From the NCBI GenBank assembly GCA_965223355.1, contig CBDCWE010000003.1:1922001-1986000 (forward strand): a stretch of 64,000 nucleotides of DNA. The letters are read 5' to 3'. The translations under genes were made by a program, and so were the position numbers. This document shows, one piece after another, positions 17,166 through 26,244 of the stretch. Under the pieces are notes generated by a model, which saw only the letters and a list, made by a program, of their open reading frames with translations, was not told the origin of the DNA and did not search any database. The stretch's first letter is position 1, and each line of letters opens with the position of its first letter. The DNA is from Tectiglobus sp965223355 (lineage in GTDB: Bacteria; Pseudomonadota; Alphaproteobacteria; Rhizobiales; Hyphomicrobiaceae).

Positions 17166-17320
17166 CCTCAAACCAAGTCACGGGTTTCCAGAGAGCACCC
17201 CCTGTGGTCGGGTCGTTGGGGCCGAAAGCCCTGGTCCAATCGCCGTTTGACGGCGATCGATGAGGGGCTATCCACCCCGCAAACGCCCCGATAAGGGATG
17301 GGTCCCTAGGTCCCCCACTC
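17166..17320 (+). repeat. Family A repeat, degenerate (copy A4)
   Basis: The order of blocks is preserved (AAGTCACGGGTTTCC, CGCCGTTTGACGGCG, GAGGGGCTATCCACCCC, GGGATGGGTCCC), but the arms carry many mismatches. Unlike most copies it runs against the orientation of the flanking genes. Confidence 0.75.
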
Positions 17321-17330
17321 TCAAACGCTA

Positions 17331-17466
17331 TAGATCATCGCGCCTTAAGTTGGAACCACCATTGCGGTTCCAACTTAAGACACAAACATGATCACCACTT
17401 TACAACCGCGCAACTTCCGGCCTCATTCGGGATTATTCCGCTTCCGGATGAAGGTCGGCCGCTCCA
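17331..17466. repeat. Family B element, long form, diverged and overlapping hprK (copy B4)
   Basis: It aligns over its full length with the copy at 49824: TAGATCATCG, the AAGTTGGAACC.CCATTGCGGTTCC hairpin, the CACTTTA spacer and a damaged CCTCATTCGGGATTATTCC hairpin. Its last ~44 bases are the 3' end of hprK. Confidence 0.85.
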
Positions 17467-17959
17467 GTGTTCGATCGACCGCCTGGCGCAAAGACAGAGC
17501 CAATTTTATCGGTGCGCTGGCCTCAAACGGGCAGACGTCCAGGTGGCGGACCTGACAACCGTTGATGTCCTCGTAGGAGTTGTTGGTGCCGGGCAACCGT
17601 TCGACCGGCTCGTTGACCAGCCGCGCGACCAGCCACAGCCGTGCCTCGCCGACATGTTCGACATCGACAATGCCAACACCGCGAACCTCAAGCTTGCCGG
17701 CAATCGACGCCGGCGGGGAAAGCCTCAAGCCGGTGTCCAGCGGCGCCAGCAGCACCTGATCATCACTCACCAATTGAAAACGTCCGAACCAGCCGAGCCC
17801 CTCGCCCGAAATGCAACGCAACGCAAGATCTGACTTGCCGCTCCCCGACGGGCCAACAATGAGGATGCCCCAACCGTTGGCGGCAATCGCCGTACCATGA
17901 ACCAGTTCAGCCACGGTTCTTTGCCTGTCGCTGGCGCCGATGCGCCGGCCGTGTTGCAT
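17423..17959 (-). CDS. hprK: HPr kinase/phosphorylase, short alphaproteobacterial form
   Basis: The protein phosphorylates or dephosphorylates a serine of HPr. It is 178 residues and consists only of the catalytic domain, as in other alphaproteobacteria. The Walker A motif GPSGSGKS is at 36-43. The segments LVSDDQVLL and IAGKLEVRGVGIVDV (the HprK signature region) follow. The start overlaps the end of chvG by about 50 bases, implying translational coupling. The last 14 residues, ending TFIRKRNNPE, are encoded by repeat B4. The tail is therefore probably a late addition and not part of the catalytic fold. Confidence 0.92.
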   Translation of the reverse strand: MQHGRRIGASDRQRTVAELVHGTAIAANGWGILIVGPSGSGKSDLALRCISGEGLGWFGRFQLVSDDQVLLAPLDTGLRLSPPASIAGKLEVRGVGIVDVEHVGEARLWLVARLVNEPVERLPGTNNSYEDINGCQVRHLDVCPFEASAPIKLALSLRQAVDRTLERPTFIRKRNNPE

Positions 17960-19808
17960 CCATCGCCCGAAACTTCATCACAAAACGGGCCCCGCCGCCC
18001 TTGCCAGCGGCATCGATGCGCCCTGGTTGGCTGCGATTTTCCGCCCAGATGTCGCCGCCGAGCGAGCGAACAATGTCGCTGGAGATCGCCAGCCCCAGCC
18101 CCGAATTGTTGCCGCGACTGCCCTGCGCCGTCGGACGGTAGGTGTAGAAGCGATCGAAGATCTTCTCCAGTTTGTCGGCCTCGATGCCGGGGCCTTGATC
18201 GGCAACGCTGACGATCACATCATCACCGTCCCGCCGCAGGCGAACGTCAACGAGACCGTTGTCGGGCGAAAACGAAACGGCGTTGTCGACCAGGTTGGTC
18301 AGCACCTGCCCGAGACGTCCTTCGTGGCCTGCAACGATGAACCGTCCCGCAGAAGCGTCGCGCGCATCATGGATGAAGTCCAGCGTCTTGCCGGTGTCGC
18401 TGATCAGATCCCGGAAAATTTCGCAAACACCGTTGGCGACGCTGGCAAGGTCGACCGGTTCCGGCACATGGCGGGCCAGTTCCGCTTCGAGCCGCGAAGC
18501 ATTTGCGACGTCCGTGATCAGTTGATTGAGGCGCTTGAGTTCTTCTTGAATCTGGTCGACCAGCAGATCACGTTGCGCATCGGTTTTGGCATATCCAAGA
18601 CTTTCCGCCGTCGAGCGTGCAGCCGTTAACGGGTTCTTGAGCTCGTGGGCGACATCTGCTGCAAATTTTTCGCTGGCATCGATACGGCGCAGCAGAGCTT
18701 CGGTCATGGTGCCAAACGAACGTGCCAGCTGGCCGACTTCGTCTTCACGATTCCCAAAGCGGGGCAGCTTCTCGGCCGAGCGGATGCTGCGTGTGACACT
18801 TTCAGCCGCCTCGGACAGCTCGCGCATCGGCCCAGCCACCGTCCGGGCCAGCAAAAACGAGGCCAGCATTGCAGCGCAGAGCGCCACGACGGCGAGAGCA
18901 AACACCCTGAGCCGCTCTTCGGCGAGCGCGTCATCGACTTCGCCGGGCGGTGTCGACAACAGCAACACCCCTTGAATCTCTTTGGAAATCTGGATCGGTG
19001 TTGCAACCGACACAATTTGTTTGCCGCTCCGCGTCAGCAACAGCAAGGCTTCGGTCCTGCCCTCCAAGGCAATGCGCACCTCGGGATAGAGTTGGCCGTT
19101 GGCATCACCGAGTTCCTTGTAGACCCTGAGTTCTGAATCAAGGAACCATTCGCGCAGTTTGGTCCAAAGGTTCTTGGTCGTCGGACGATTGATAATTTTC
19201 CCGTCTTTGTCAGCGCTTAACAAACCGCCCGGTGGCAACTGTCGAACCGAATCCGCGACCAGATTGCCGTTGCGGTCATAGACCCGCGCTCGGTTTGTGC
19301 TGTTGGCAAGCAAGCGACGCAGAACCGGTGTCACCGTTTCCGGACCAAGCGAAAACATCAGGTCGGCAAACGGATTGTCTTGACCCTGCAGCCCGCCGGA
19401 TGAACCGGCTGTGTGACTGGCATTTTGCGGCAAGCTTGACGCAATGGCGCCGGCGATCAGACGGCCTTGCGTGTGCAAGCTGTCACGCTTGGCGTCGATC
19501 AACCACACATTGAACTGGCTAAGATAGAGGACGCCAAAGAATAGAACGATCAACCCGAGCAGGTTTGAAACGACGATTCGCCGAAGCAGCGTGCTCGAAA
19601 TGTAGCGCCACAGCCCGGTATCAGCGAGCCCGTCGAAGAACCGATCGATCCAACCGGTGACCGGTGCCGCGTTGCGGCCAAGCGCGCGCGCCACCCCCCG
19701 CAGCGTGTCAACGCCACGCTTCAGCCGCGGGGCCTGGCGCGCAGCCCACGCGCCCAGCAGACCAATCTGCAGTCTCGGTTTGCGCTCCTGTTCGCCTTCA
19801 ACAGCCAT
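17907..19808 (-). CDS. chvG: Sensor histidine kinase ChvG
   Basis: ChvG senses envelope or acid stress and phosphorylates ChvI. From the ATG at 19808 the protein is 633 residues; an in-frame TTG at 19865 would add 19. There are two membrane helices, one near residue 80-100 (VVSNLLGLIVLFFGVLYL) and one near 305-325 (ALAVVALCAAMLASFLLA), flanking a periplasmic sensor domain. HAMP follows, then the phospho-acceptor His in FAADVAHELKNPLTAARS (about residue 388). The C-terminal ATPase has NLVDNAVSFSPDNG and DQGPGIEADKLEKIFDRFY. chvI lies 109 bases upstream and hprK overlaps downstream, so the three genes probably form one transcript. Confidence 0.94.
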   Translation of the reverse strand: MAVEGEQERKPRLQIGLLGAWAARQAPRLKRGVDTLRGVARALGRNAAPVTGWIDRFFDGLADTGLWRYISSTLLRRIVVSNLLGLIVLFFGVLYLSQFNVWLIDAKRDSLHTQGRLIAGAIASSLPQNASHTAGSSGGLQGQDNPFADLMFSLGPETVTPVLRRLLANSTNRARVYDRNGNLVADSVRQLPPGGLLSADKDGKIINRPTTKNLWTKLREWFLDSELRVYKELGDANGQLYPEVRIALEGRTEALLLLTRSGKQIVSVATPIQISKEIQGVLLLSTPPGEVDDALAEERLRVFALAVVALCAAMLASFLLARTVAGPMRELSEAAESVTRSIRSAEKLPRFGNREDEVGQLARSFGTMTEALLRRIDASEKFAADVAHELKNPLTAARSTAESLGYAKTDAQRDLLVDQIQEELKRLNQLITDVANASRLEAELARHVPEPVDLASVANGVCEIFRDLISDTGKTLDFIHDARDASAGRFIVAGHEGRLGQVLTNLVDNAVSFSPDNGLVDVRLRRDGDDVIVSVADQGPGIEADKLEKIFDRFYTYRPTAQGSRGNNSGLGLAISSDIVRSLGGDIWAENRSQPGRIDAAGKGGGARFVMKFRAMDATRPAHRRQRQAKNRG

Positions 19809-19917
19809 CAGGTCAATTATCCGATCCCGTGCCGATCTTGGGTACTCATCGACGACGCTCGACAATCTCGGCGACCGCCTGATCCGCCATTGATGGTTTG
19901 GCTACCGTCCCTGCCGG

Positions 19918-20625
19918 TCAATTCTCCTTGAACCGATAACCGACCCCGTAAAGCGTTTCGATAACGTCGAACTCGCTATCGACCTGCTTGAACTTCTTTC
20001 GCAGGCGCTTGATGTGGCTGTCGATGGTGCGATCATCGACGTAAACCTGGTCGTCGTAAGCCGCATCCATCAGTGCATCGCGCGTCTTGACAACGCCGGG
20101 CCGGGTCGCCAGCGCCTGCAGGATCAGGAACTCGGTCACAGTCAATGTCACGGCTTTGCCGTCCCAGTGACAGGTGTGGCGCTCGGCGTCGAGCCGCAGG
20201 CTGCCGCGTTCGAGCACTTGCGTCGACTCATCGCCGCCATTGCTGCCGTCACGGGCCTGCGCCCGCCGCAATACCGCCTTGACCCGCTCGACCACGAGAC
20301 GTTGGGAAAACGGCTTTGCGATGTAGTCGTCCGCACCCATTTTGAGACCGAACAGCTCGTCGATCTCCTCATCCTTCGAGGTCAGAAAAATCACGGGCAT
20401 ATCGGATTGCTGGCGCACGCGCCGCAACAGCTCCATGCCGTCCATCCGCGGCATCTTGATATCGAAGATGCCGAGGTCAACCGGGTCTTCCGTGAGAGCC
20501 TCGAGCGCCTGCGCGCCGTCGCTGTAGGTGCGGACTTTGTAGCCTTCAGCCTCCAGCGCCATACTGAGAGAGGTGAGAATATTGCGCTCATCGTCGACCA
20601 GGGCAACTGTACTTTTTTCTTTCAT
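19918..20625 (-). CDS. chvI: Response regulator ChvI (OmpR family)
   Basis: The 235-residue regulator has a receiver domain (residues 1-120) with acidic pocket VDDE, phospho-acceptor in FDIKMPRMDG and the conserved Lys in IAKPFSQ. An OmpR-type winged helix (about 140-232) ends YGVGYRFKEN. In rhizobia ChvI controls envelope, exopolysaccharide and acid-response genes. The ATG at 20625 has AGGACAGGA upstream. A longer frame to 20694 exists but precedes the family start. pckA is divergent across a 656-base gap that must hold both promoters. Confidence 0.95.
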   Translation of the reverse strand: MKEKSTVALVDDERNILTSLSMALEAEGYKVRTYSDGAQALEALTEDPVDLGIFDIKMPRMDGMELLRRVRQQSDMPVIFLTSKDEEIDELFGLKMGADDYIAKPFSQRLVVERVKAVLRRAQARDGSNGGDESTQVLERGSLRLDAERHTCHWDGKAVTLTVTEFLILQALATRPGVVKTRDALMDAAYDDQVYVDDRTIDSHIKRLRKKFKQVDSEFDVIETLYGVGYRFKEN

Positions 20626-21281
20626 GTTCGTCCTGTCCTCAACCTGCCGCATCTGTGATGCGGTTATGCCTTCATATTGTGCGAATTGTGGCACACGACA
20701 CGATCATCAAAGTTTGCCCTGAACGGTAGCTGAACGGCTAACGGGAACGCCCGCCCGTTGACGGTTCCGGCCGATACCGGCTGCCGATGAATTTCGCTTA
20801 ACGGCGATCGGCGCAGGCCGCTTCCGCAATAGCTAACATATTGGCAACCTAATAAATTTACCCGACCTGGGCGATTTCGAATCAAGTAGCGACAACACGT
20901 CACTCATCGCACATTCGCGTTGTCATATTAAGGGGGATGTGGACACTGGTGTTTTTCCGCCCCGGGTGGTTCTGCCATCGCCTGCCGGCTTGCCCCGTCG
21001 GCCCGCCGCCCTCCCGCGCCCCATGAGATCATGGTTTTGGGTCGCCGGGCGGGACAGCGGGTCGGTTCGCGCTCAGTCTGAAAGGCTATGGTCTTTTCCT
21101 CCTACGCGCAGTTTAGGCCTTGAGCAGTTTAATTTCGCCGGGCTAGATAGGTCGACTTCGGCGCGGTGCATTCAGGACTTTTGGCAATCGGTGATCGCAT
21201 GATGTTTGAACTGATTATGCCCTACAAGTCCCAATCTGCGCCGTACGGACCGAAGCTGACCGGGCAACAGCCACGTACAAC
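20626..21281. other. Divergent promoter region between chvI and pckA, with family D repeat
   Basis: This region has no credible gene. The half near chvI includes AT-rich stretches (CTAACATATTGGCAACC, TAATAAATTTACCC) that could be promoter elements. The middle, about 20956-21092, is a GC-rich family D repeat. Confidence 0.6.
20956..21092 (+). repeat. Family D GC-rich repeat (copy D1)
   Basis: Shared pattern with 39596-39720 and 52651-52700: TTTTGGGTCGCCGGGCGGGA, AGCGGG, GGTTCGCGCTCAGTCTGAAAGGCTATGG. The match is by eye and loose, so limits are approximate. Confidence 0.45.
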
Positions 21282-22886
21282 GTGTCGACGGATGAACAAA
21301 TGATCAACGAAACGTTCCCGCTTTCAGCTGCCGCTTCGATCAAACACAACAATCCGATCGCGGAACTCGTCGAATTGGCCGTTCGGCGCAGTGAGGGCAA
21401 ACTCGCGAGAACCGGCGCGTTTGTCGCTGCAACCGGCGAACATACCGGCCGATCCGCCCAGGATAAGTTCACGGTCCGCGATGAGACCACGGAAAACACG
21501 CTCTGGTGGGACAATAACAGGGACATGTCGATCGCCAATTTCGACGTTCTCTATCAGGACTTTATCGAGTATGCCGGCGACAAGGAACTGTTCGTCCAGG
21601 ACCTGTTTGCCGGAGCGGATGCCAATTATCGGCTCAACACGCGCGTGTTCTGCGAAAAGGCCTGGCATGCGCTGTTCATCCGCCACATGCTGCGGCGACC
21701 GGAGCCCGCCGAACTGGCCGGCTTCAAACCTGAATTCACGGTCGTGAACTTCCCCGGCTTTCGGGCCGACCCGGCGCGCCACGGTTGCCGCACCGAAACG
21801 GTAATCGCCTGCAACTTTACCAAGCGCCTGGTCCTCATCGGCGGTTCCCTCTATGCCGGCGAAACCAAGAAATCCGTGTTCTCGTTTCTCAATTTCCTGA
21901 TGCCGGAGCGCGGCGTGATGCCGATGCATTGCTCGGCCAATGTCGGCCCGAACGGCGATTCCGCGATCTTTTTCGGTCTTTCGGGTACCGGCAAGACGAC
22001 GCTGTCAGCGACCGCCGATCGCACGCTGTTGGGCGATGATGAACACGGCTGGTCGCCCGACGGTGTCTTCAATTTCGAAGGTGGCTGCTATGCTAAGACC
22101 ATCCGCCTGTCGCAGCGAGCCGAACCTGAGATTTGGTCGGCCTCAAACCGCTTTGGCACGGTCCTTGAGAACGTCATCCTTGATGACATCAATCGCCAAC
22201 CTGATTTTGACGACGGCCGGCTGACGGAAAATACGCGATCTGCTTATCCGCTTCATTTCATTTCCAACGCCAGCACAACCGGCGTTGCCGGTCATCCCAA
22301 AAACATCGTGATGCTGTGCGCGGACGCCTTCGGGGTTCTGCCGCCGATCGCAAAGCTCACCCCCAGTCAGGCGATGTATCACTTCCTGTCCGGTTACACC
22401 GCCAAGGTTGCCGGAACCGAGAAGGGCATGGGCAACGAGCCGTCGGCGACATTCTCGACCTGCTTTGGCGCACCGTTCATGCCGCGCCACCCGAGCATTT
22501 ATGGCAACATGCTGCGTGAACTGATCGCCAAACACGATGTGTCGTGCTGGCTGGTTAACACCGGCTGGACGGGGGGCAAGTTTGGTGAAGGCGAGCGCAT
22601 GCCGATAGCTGCAACCCGCGCGCTGGTGCGTGCCGCACTGTCGGGCGAGCTCAACGCCCGGGCCATGCGGACCGATGCAATCTTCGGTTTCGAGGTGCCA
22701 ACCGCCCTCGACGGGCTCGAGTCCAAGGTTCTCAACCCGCGCGAGACCTGGTCCGATGCCGCAGCGTACGATGCTCAGGCCAACGCTTTGATCGAGATGT
22801 TCAACCGCAATTTCGAACAATTCGAAGGCCACGTGGATGCCGATGTTCGCGCCGCCGCCCCGACCTTCAGCGAGGCCGCCGAATAG
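21282..22886 (+). CDS. pckA: Phosphoenolpyruvate carboxykinase (ATP)
   Basis: PckA converts oxaloacetate and ATP to PEP, CO2 and ADP, the first committed step of gluconeogenesis. At 534 residues it is near the usual length. Visible signatures are ATGEHTGRSAQDKF near 45, FPGFRADPARHG near 150, the phosphate-binding loop FGLSGTGKTTLSATADR near 235 and FEGGCYAKTI near 265. The frame opens at GTG 21282; an ATG at 21300 with GGA upstream would remove six residues and is a good alternative. It sits divergently from chvI, the usual alphaproteobacterial arrangement, consistent with carbon-state control through ChvGI and the PTS. Confidence 0.95.
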   Translation: MSTDEQMINETFPLSAAASIKHNNPIAELVELAVRRSEGKLARTGAFVAATGEHTGRSAQDKFTVRDETTENTLWWDNNRDMSIANFDVLYQDFIEYAGDKELFVQDLFAGADANYRLNTRVFCEKAWHALFIRHMLRRPEPAELAGFKPEFTVVNFPGFRADPARHGCRTETVIACNFTKRLVLIGGSLYAGETKKSVFSFLNFLMPERGVMPMHCSANVGPNGDSAIFFGLSGTGKTTLSATADRTLLGDDEHGWSPDGVFNFEGGCYAKTIRLSQRAEPEIWSASNRFGTVLENVILDDINRQPDFDDGRLTENTRSAYPLHFISNASTTGVAGHPKNIVMLCADAFGVLPPIAKLTPSQAMYHFLSGYTAKVAGTEKGMGNEPSATFSTCFGAPFMPRHPSIYGNMLRELIAKHDVSCWLVNTGWTGGKFGEGERMPIAATRALVRAALSGELNARAMRTDAIFGFEVPTALDGLESKVLNPRETWSDAAAYDAQANALIEMFNRNFEQFEGHVDADVRAAAPTFSEAAE

Positions 22887-22965
22887 GCGTCATATTGCGG
22901 GCATGCTATGCCATGCCGTCGCGCCGGCCAAGCCGGTGCGCAGGGCCGCACAGTCGAGTTCCTGC

Positions 22966-23541
22966 TCAAGCGAAATCAGCGATGCTCAACAGCGGCTTGA
23001 AGACCAGCCCGGCGTCCGCGAACGCCGCCGTTGCACCCTCCTTGCGATCAACGATTGTCACAACGCAAACCACATCACCGCCGGCACCCTGAACGGCTTC
23101 CACCGCTCTTAAAGCCGAGCCTCCGGTGGTCGTGACATCTTCAACGATCACGACCCGCCGGCCCGAAATCGTCTGACCATCGGGCAGGCCCTCGATCAAT
23201 GCCTGCGTCCCGTGCTGCTTGGCTTGTTTGCGCACGAAAAACGCCGGCAACGCACAACCGATCGTATGCGAAACCGTTGCGACCGAGGTCGCCAGCGGCA
23301 CCGCCCCCATCTCCAGCCCGCCAATCAGTTCCGCCCGATCCGCCGCGATCATATCGAGCACCAGCCGGCCGATGAGATAGCCACCTTCGGGATCCAGCAT
23401 CGTTGGCTTCATGTTGAAATAAAAGCTCGATGTTCCGCCGGATGTGAGTTTGGTCTCGCCGCCGGTCTGAAACGATCGTTCCTTGACGATCTCGACCAGC
23501 CGTTGCCGGGCCTGCGGAATGCTTGGTTGTGAAGCAGTCAT
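22966..23541 (-). CDS. pyrE: Orotate phosphoribosyltransferase
   Basis: PyrE joins orotate to PRPP to form OMP in pyrimidine biosynthesis. The 191-residue protein carries the PRPP-binding motif VVIVEDVTTTGGSALRAVEA, the substrate segment SGGTSSFYFNMKP near residue 34, and the flexible loop RKQAKQHGTQALIEG. It is convergent with pckA and divergent from the antiporter gene. No other pyrimidine gene is in the window. Confidence 0.95.
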   Translation of the reverse strand: MTASQPSIPQARQRLVEIVKERSFQTGGETKLTSGGTSSFYFNMKPTMLDPEGGYLIGRLVLDMIAADRAELIGGLEMGAVPLATSVATVSHTIGCALPAFFVRKQAKQHGTQALIEGLPDGQTISGRRVVIVEDVTTTGGSALRAVEAVQGAGGDVVCVVTIVDRKEGATAAFADAGLVFKPLLSIADFA

Positions 23542-23735
23542 ATTCGTTTGTCCTTGGTTGCGACTGAAACTGCGAGTTTAAAGCCATGGCGCTTGAGCCC
23601 GGCCCGCCGACTTTGGTGTCGGCTGCGAATACCCGCCTTTGCGCATCGGGCAAAGGTTCCATTTGTGCTGCTCTGCCTCTATCACTTGATCACAGGGAAT
23701 CAACAGAACCCCGGCCTTGATACGGACTAGTCCCC

Positions 23736-25133
23736 ATGAACCTGTTGGACATCATCGCATTGTTGATCGGTCTGTCGGCCGTCGGCGGTTACATCAATCA
23801 CCGCTTTCTTGGCCTGCCCCACACGATCGGCCTGGTCGTCGTCGCACTGGCAGCGTCCGGTGTGATCCTTGCGATCGACCATCTCAATCCGTCGCTGGAA
23901 ATCGCCAAACAGGTCAGCGGCGCCCTCAAAGCGGTCGACTTCAACAAGGCGTTGATGGAAGGCATGCTCAGCGCGCTGTTGTTTGCCGGCGCTTCGCACA
24001 TCGATCTGACCGAGCTCGCCGAACGCAAATGGGCGATCGGTTTGATGGCAACGATCGGGGTCTTGACCTCGACCTTTGTTGTCGGCGGCGCGATGTGGGC
24101 GGTCGCGAAGGGCCTCGGGTTCGAATTTCCGCTAATCTGGGCATTGGTGTTCGGCGCATTGATTTCACCGACCGATCCGGTTGCTGTTCTCGGCATTCTC
24201 AAGACCGTCAAGATTCCACGCCTGCTGCAGGCCAAGATCGCCGGCGAATCGCTGTTCAATGATGGCGTCGGCGTCGTCGTGTTTTCGATTCTCGTGTTCA
24301 TTGCCGCCGGCAGCGGCGGTCACGTCGGTGAAATCACGCCGCTAGGCGTCACCAAACTGTTCGCCTGGGAGGTCTGCGGCGGTGTCATCCTGGGTCTGCT
24401 CGGCGGCCTGATCGCCTACACCATGATGCGCACGCTGGAGGAGCGCTACATCGAGGTGATGATCACGATTGCCCTGGTCACCGGGGTTTATGCACTAGCG
24501 CTCAAGTTGCACGTTTCCGGCCCGATCGCCGTCGTCGTTGCCGGACTGCTGATCGGCAATCACGGGGTCCGCTTTGCAATGGGCGAGCAGACCCGCCAGC
24601 ATGTCTTCCAGTTTTGGGAACTGACCGATGAGATCCTCAACTCCGTCCTCTTCCTTCTGATCGGCCTGGAGGTCCTGGTCATCGCCTTCAGCCCGCAACA
24701 CACCAGCCTCGCCTTGATCGCAATCCCGGTCGTCCTGATCGCCCGACTTGTCGCGGTCGCCATCCCGATCGGCCTGTTGCGCCTCAGAACCGAGTTTGAA
24801 GCAGGCGCCGTTCGGATCCTGACCTGGGCCGGCCTGCGCGGCGGCATCTCGGTCGCCCTGGCGCTTTCACTGCCCAACACCGAATATAAGCCGATGATCC
24901 TGACGCTGACCTACGCCGTCGTCGTCTTTTCAATTCTGGTGCAGGGGCTCACCGTTGAGCGTCTCGTCAAGGCCGTCGTCAAGGAGGCGAGCAGTGCCGC
25001 GCAAAACCCGATGGCGGCGACGCCGGATGAGTTGCGGGCCGCCGCCGCGGCAACCAGCGAGGCGCCGGGCGCCAGCCAGGCCAGCAAGAACACCAAGCGC
25101 GCCAGACAGCGCGCCCGTGGCAAACAGCCATAA
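23736..25133 (+). CDS. Cation/proton antiporter, CPA1 (NhaP/NHE) family
   Basis: The 465-residue inner-membrane protein has about twelve hydrophobic segments. The CPA1 ion-site motifs are present: ALISPTDPVAVLGILK near 145 and AGESLFNDGVGVVVF near 168, whose paired acidic residues take part in Na+ or K+/H+ exchange. GLRGGISVALALSLP near 368 is also conserved. The C-terminus is a soluble, Ala- and Lys/Arg-rich tail. The cation cannot be told from sequence. The haloacid dehalogenase gene begins 39 bases downstream and may be co-transcribed. Confidence 0.92.
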   Translation: MNLLDIIALLIGLSAVGGYINHRFLGLPHTIGLVVVALAASGVILAIDHLNPSLEIAKQVSGALKAVDFNKALMEGMLSALLFAGASHIDLTELAERKWAIGLMATIGVLTSTFVVGGAMWAVAKGLGFEFPLIWALVFGALISPTDPVAVLGILKTVKIPRLLQAKIAGESLFNDGVGVVVFSILVFIAAGSGGHVGEITPLGVTKLFAWEVCGGVILGLLGGLIAYTMMRTLEERYIEVMITIALVTGVYALALKLHVSGPIAVVVAGLLIGNHGVRFAMGEQTRQHVFQFWELTDEILNSVLFLLIGLEVLVIAFSPQHTSLALIAIPVVLIARLVAVAIPIGLLRLRTEFEAGAVRILTWAGLRGGISVALALSLPNTEYKPMILTLTYAVVVFSILVQGLTVERLVKAVVKEASSAAQNPMAATPDELRAAAAATSEAPGASQASKNTKRARQRARGKQP

Positions 25134-25172
25134 ACTTTTCAAAGTGCAAATTCTAAGGTTAGGACGAACCAA

Positions 25173-25907
25173 ATGCGCCTTTCAGATTACAAAGCCCTGA
25201 CGTTCGACTGCTACGGCACATTGATAGACTGGGAAAGCGGCATGATCGCCGGCCTCGAAGGCCTGACCCGCAAACTCGAACGCCCGCTGACACGCGATGA
25301 AATTCTCGAAGCGCATGCCTTCCACGAGTCGACCGCACAGCGCCAGACGCCGGCGAAGCGCTATCCCGACATTCTCTCGACCGTCTACAAGCGGCTGGCC
25401 GAAGAATGGGGCGTTGCGTTCAGCCACGACGAGTGCGCCGCCTATGGCCGATCGGTCCACGACTGGCCGGCGTTTGCAGACAGCGTCGAAGCCCTCACCT
25501 ACCTCAAGAACCACTACAAGCTGGTCATCCTCTCGAACGTCGACAACGAAAGCTTCGCAGCCAGCAACGCCAGGCTTCAGGTTGCCTTCGACGCGATTTA
25601 CACGGCCGAGGACATCGGCTCCTACAAGCCGGCGGCCCGCAACTTCGACTACATGCTCGAGATGTTGCCGCGTCTCGGCGTCGCCAAATCCGAGATCCTG
25701 CACACGGCTGAGAGCATGTTCCACGACCATGTCCCCGGCACGGCCGCGGGCCTGGCCTCATGCTGGATCTATCGCCGCCATGACCAACAGGGTTTCGGCG
25801 CCACCATGCGGCCCGAGCATCTGCCCGAACCGGACTTCACGTTCCACTCGATGGCCGAACTCGCCGCAGCCCATCGCGACGAAATGGCGGCGATCGGTGC
25901 GTCATGA
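25173..25907 (+). CDS. Haloacid dehalogenase type II-like HAD hydrolase
   Basis: The 244-residue HAD-superfamily enzyme has the nucleophile Asp in ALTFDCYGTLIDWESG, motif II in LVILSNVDNESF and motif III as KPAARNFDYML. The motif IV region (HTAESMFHDHVPGTAAGL) is closer to HAD 2-haloacid dehalogenase-like proteins than to phosphatases. It could cleave C-halogen bonds in small acids or act as a phosphatase; sequence alone does not settle this. It follows the antiporter closely on the same strand. Confidence 0.88.
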   Translation: MRLSDYKALTFDCYGTLIDWESGMIAGLEGLTRKLERPLTRDEILEAHAFHESTAQRQTPAKRYPDILSTVYKRLAEEWGVAFSHDECAAYGRSVHDWPAFADSVEALTYLKNHYKLVILSNVDNESFAASNARLQVAFDAIYTAEDIGSYKPAARNFDYMLEMLPRLGVAKSEILHTAESMFHDHVPGTAAGLASCWIYRRHDQQGFGATMRPEHLPEPDFTFHSMAELAAAHRDEMAAIGAS

Positions 25908-26244
25908 GGCGGCGATCCGTGCCGCCCGCAGTTTGTCGCCTGCAACTGGGCAGCAACGTCAATCAAACGCAATCAGCAATCCAATTATATCTGCCAGCCG
26001 ATTGCGTTCTGGAGATCGGCCACTTAGCGTGAGACCTGAGCGCGATCCAGTGGGGTGGCATGTCTAGAACACGATGTTCTAGCGTGTATTGAATGTTTAC
26101 CGCCCGCTGCGAAACCAACGTCTGTTTCGGCCGGCTTGCCGGAGCGGCGAGCGTGTCGGCATCCGCGTGCGCCACGTCCCGCGAACGGGACGCTGCACGC
26201 GACGATAAACTTTTGGCGCAAGACACTGACCGGGAGACCTATCG
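25908..26244. other. Intergenic region upstream of the acyl-CoA dehydrogenase operon
   Basis: There is no gene here. It contains a perfect short palindrome at 26064-26082 and presumably the promoter of the downstream three-gene operon. Confidence 0.5.
26064..26082. promoter_or_regulatory. Perfect palindrome upstream of the acyl-CoA dehydrogenase operon
   Basis: CTAGAACA CGA TGTTCTAG has 8-bp arms around a 3-base centre and lies about 160 bases before the first gene. It resembles an operator dyad. It also resembles a minimal relic of a family B end (ACGATGATCTAG), so its role is uncertain. Confidence 0.45.
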
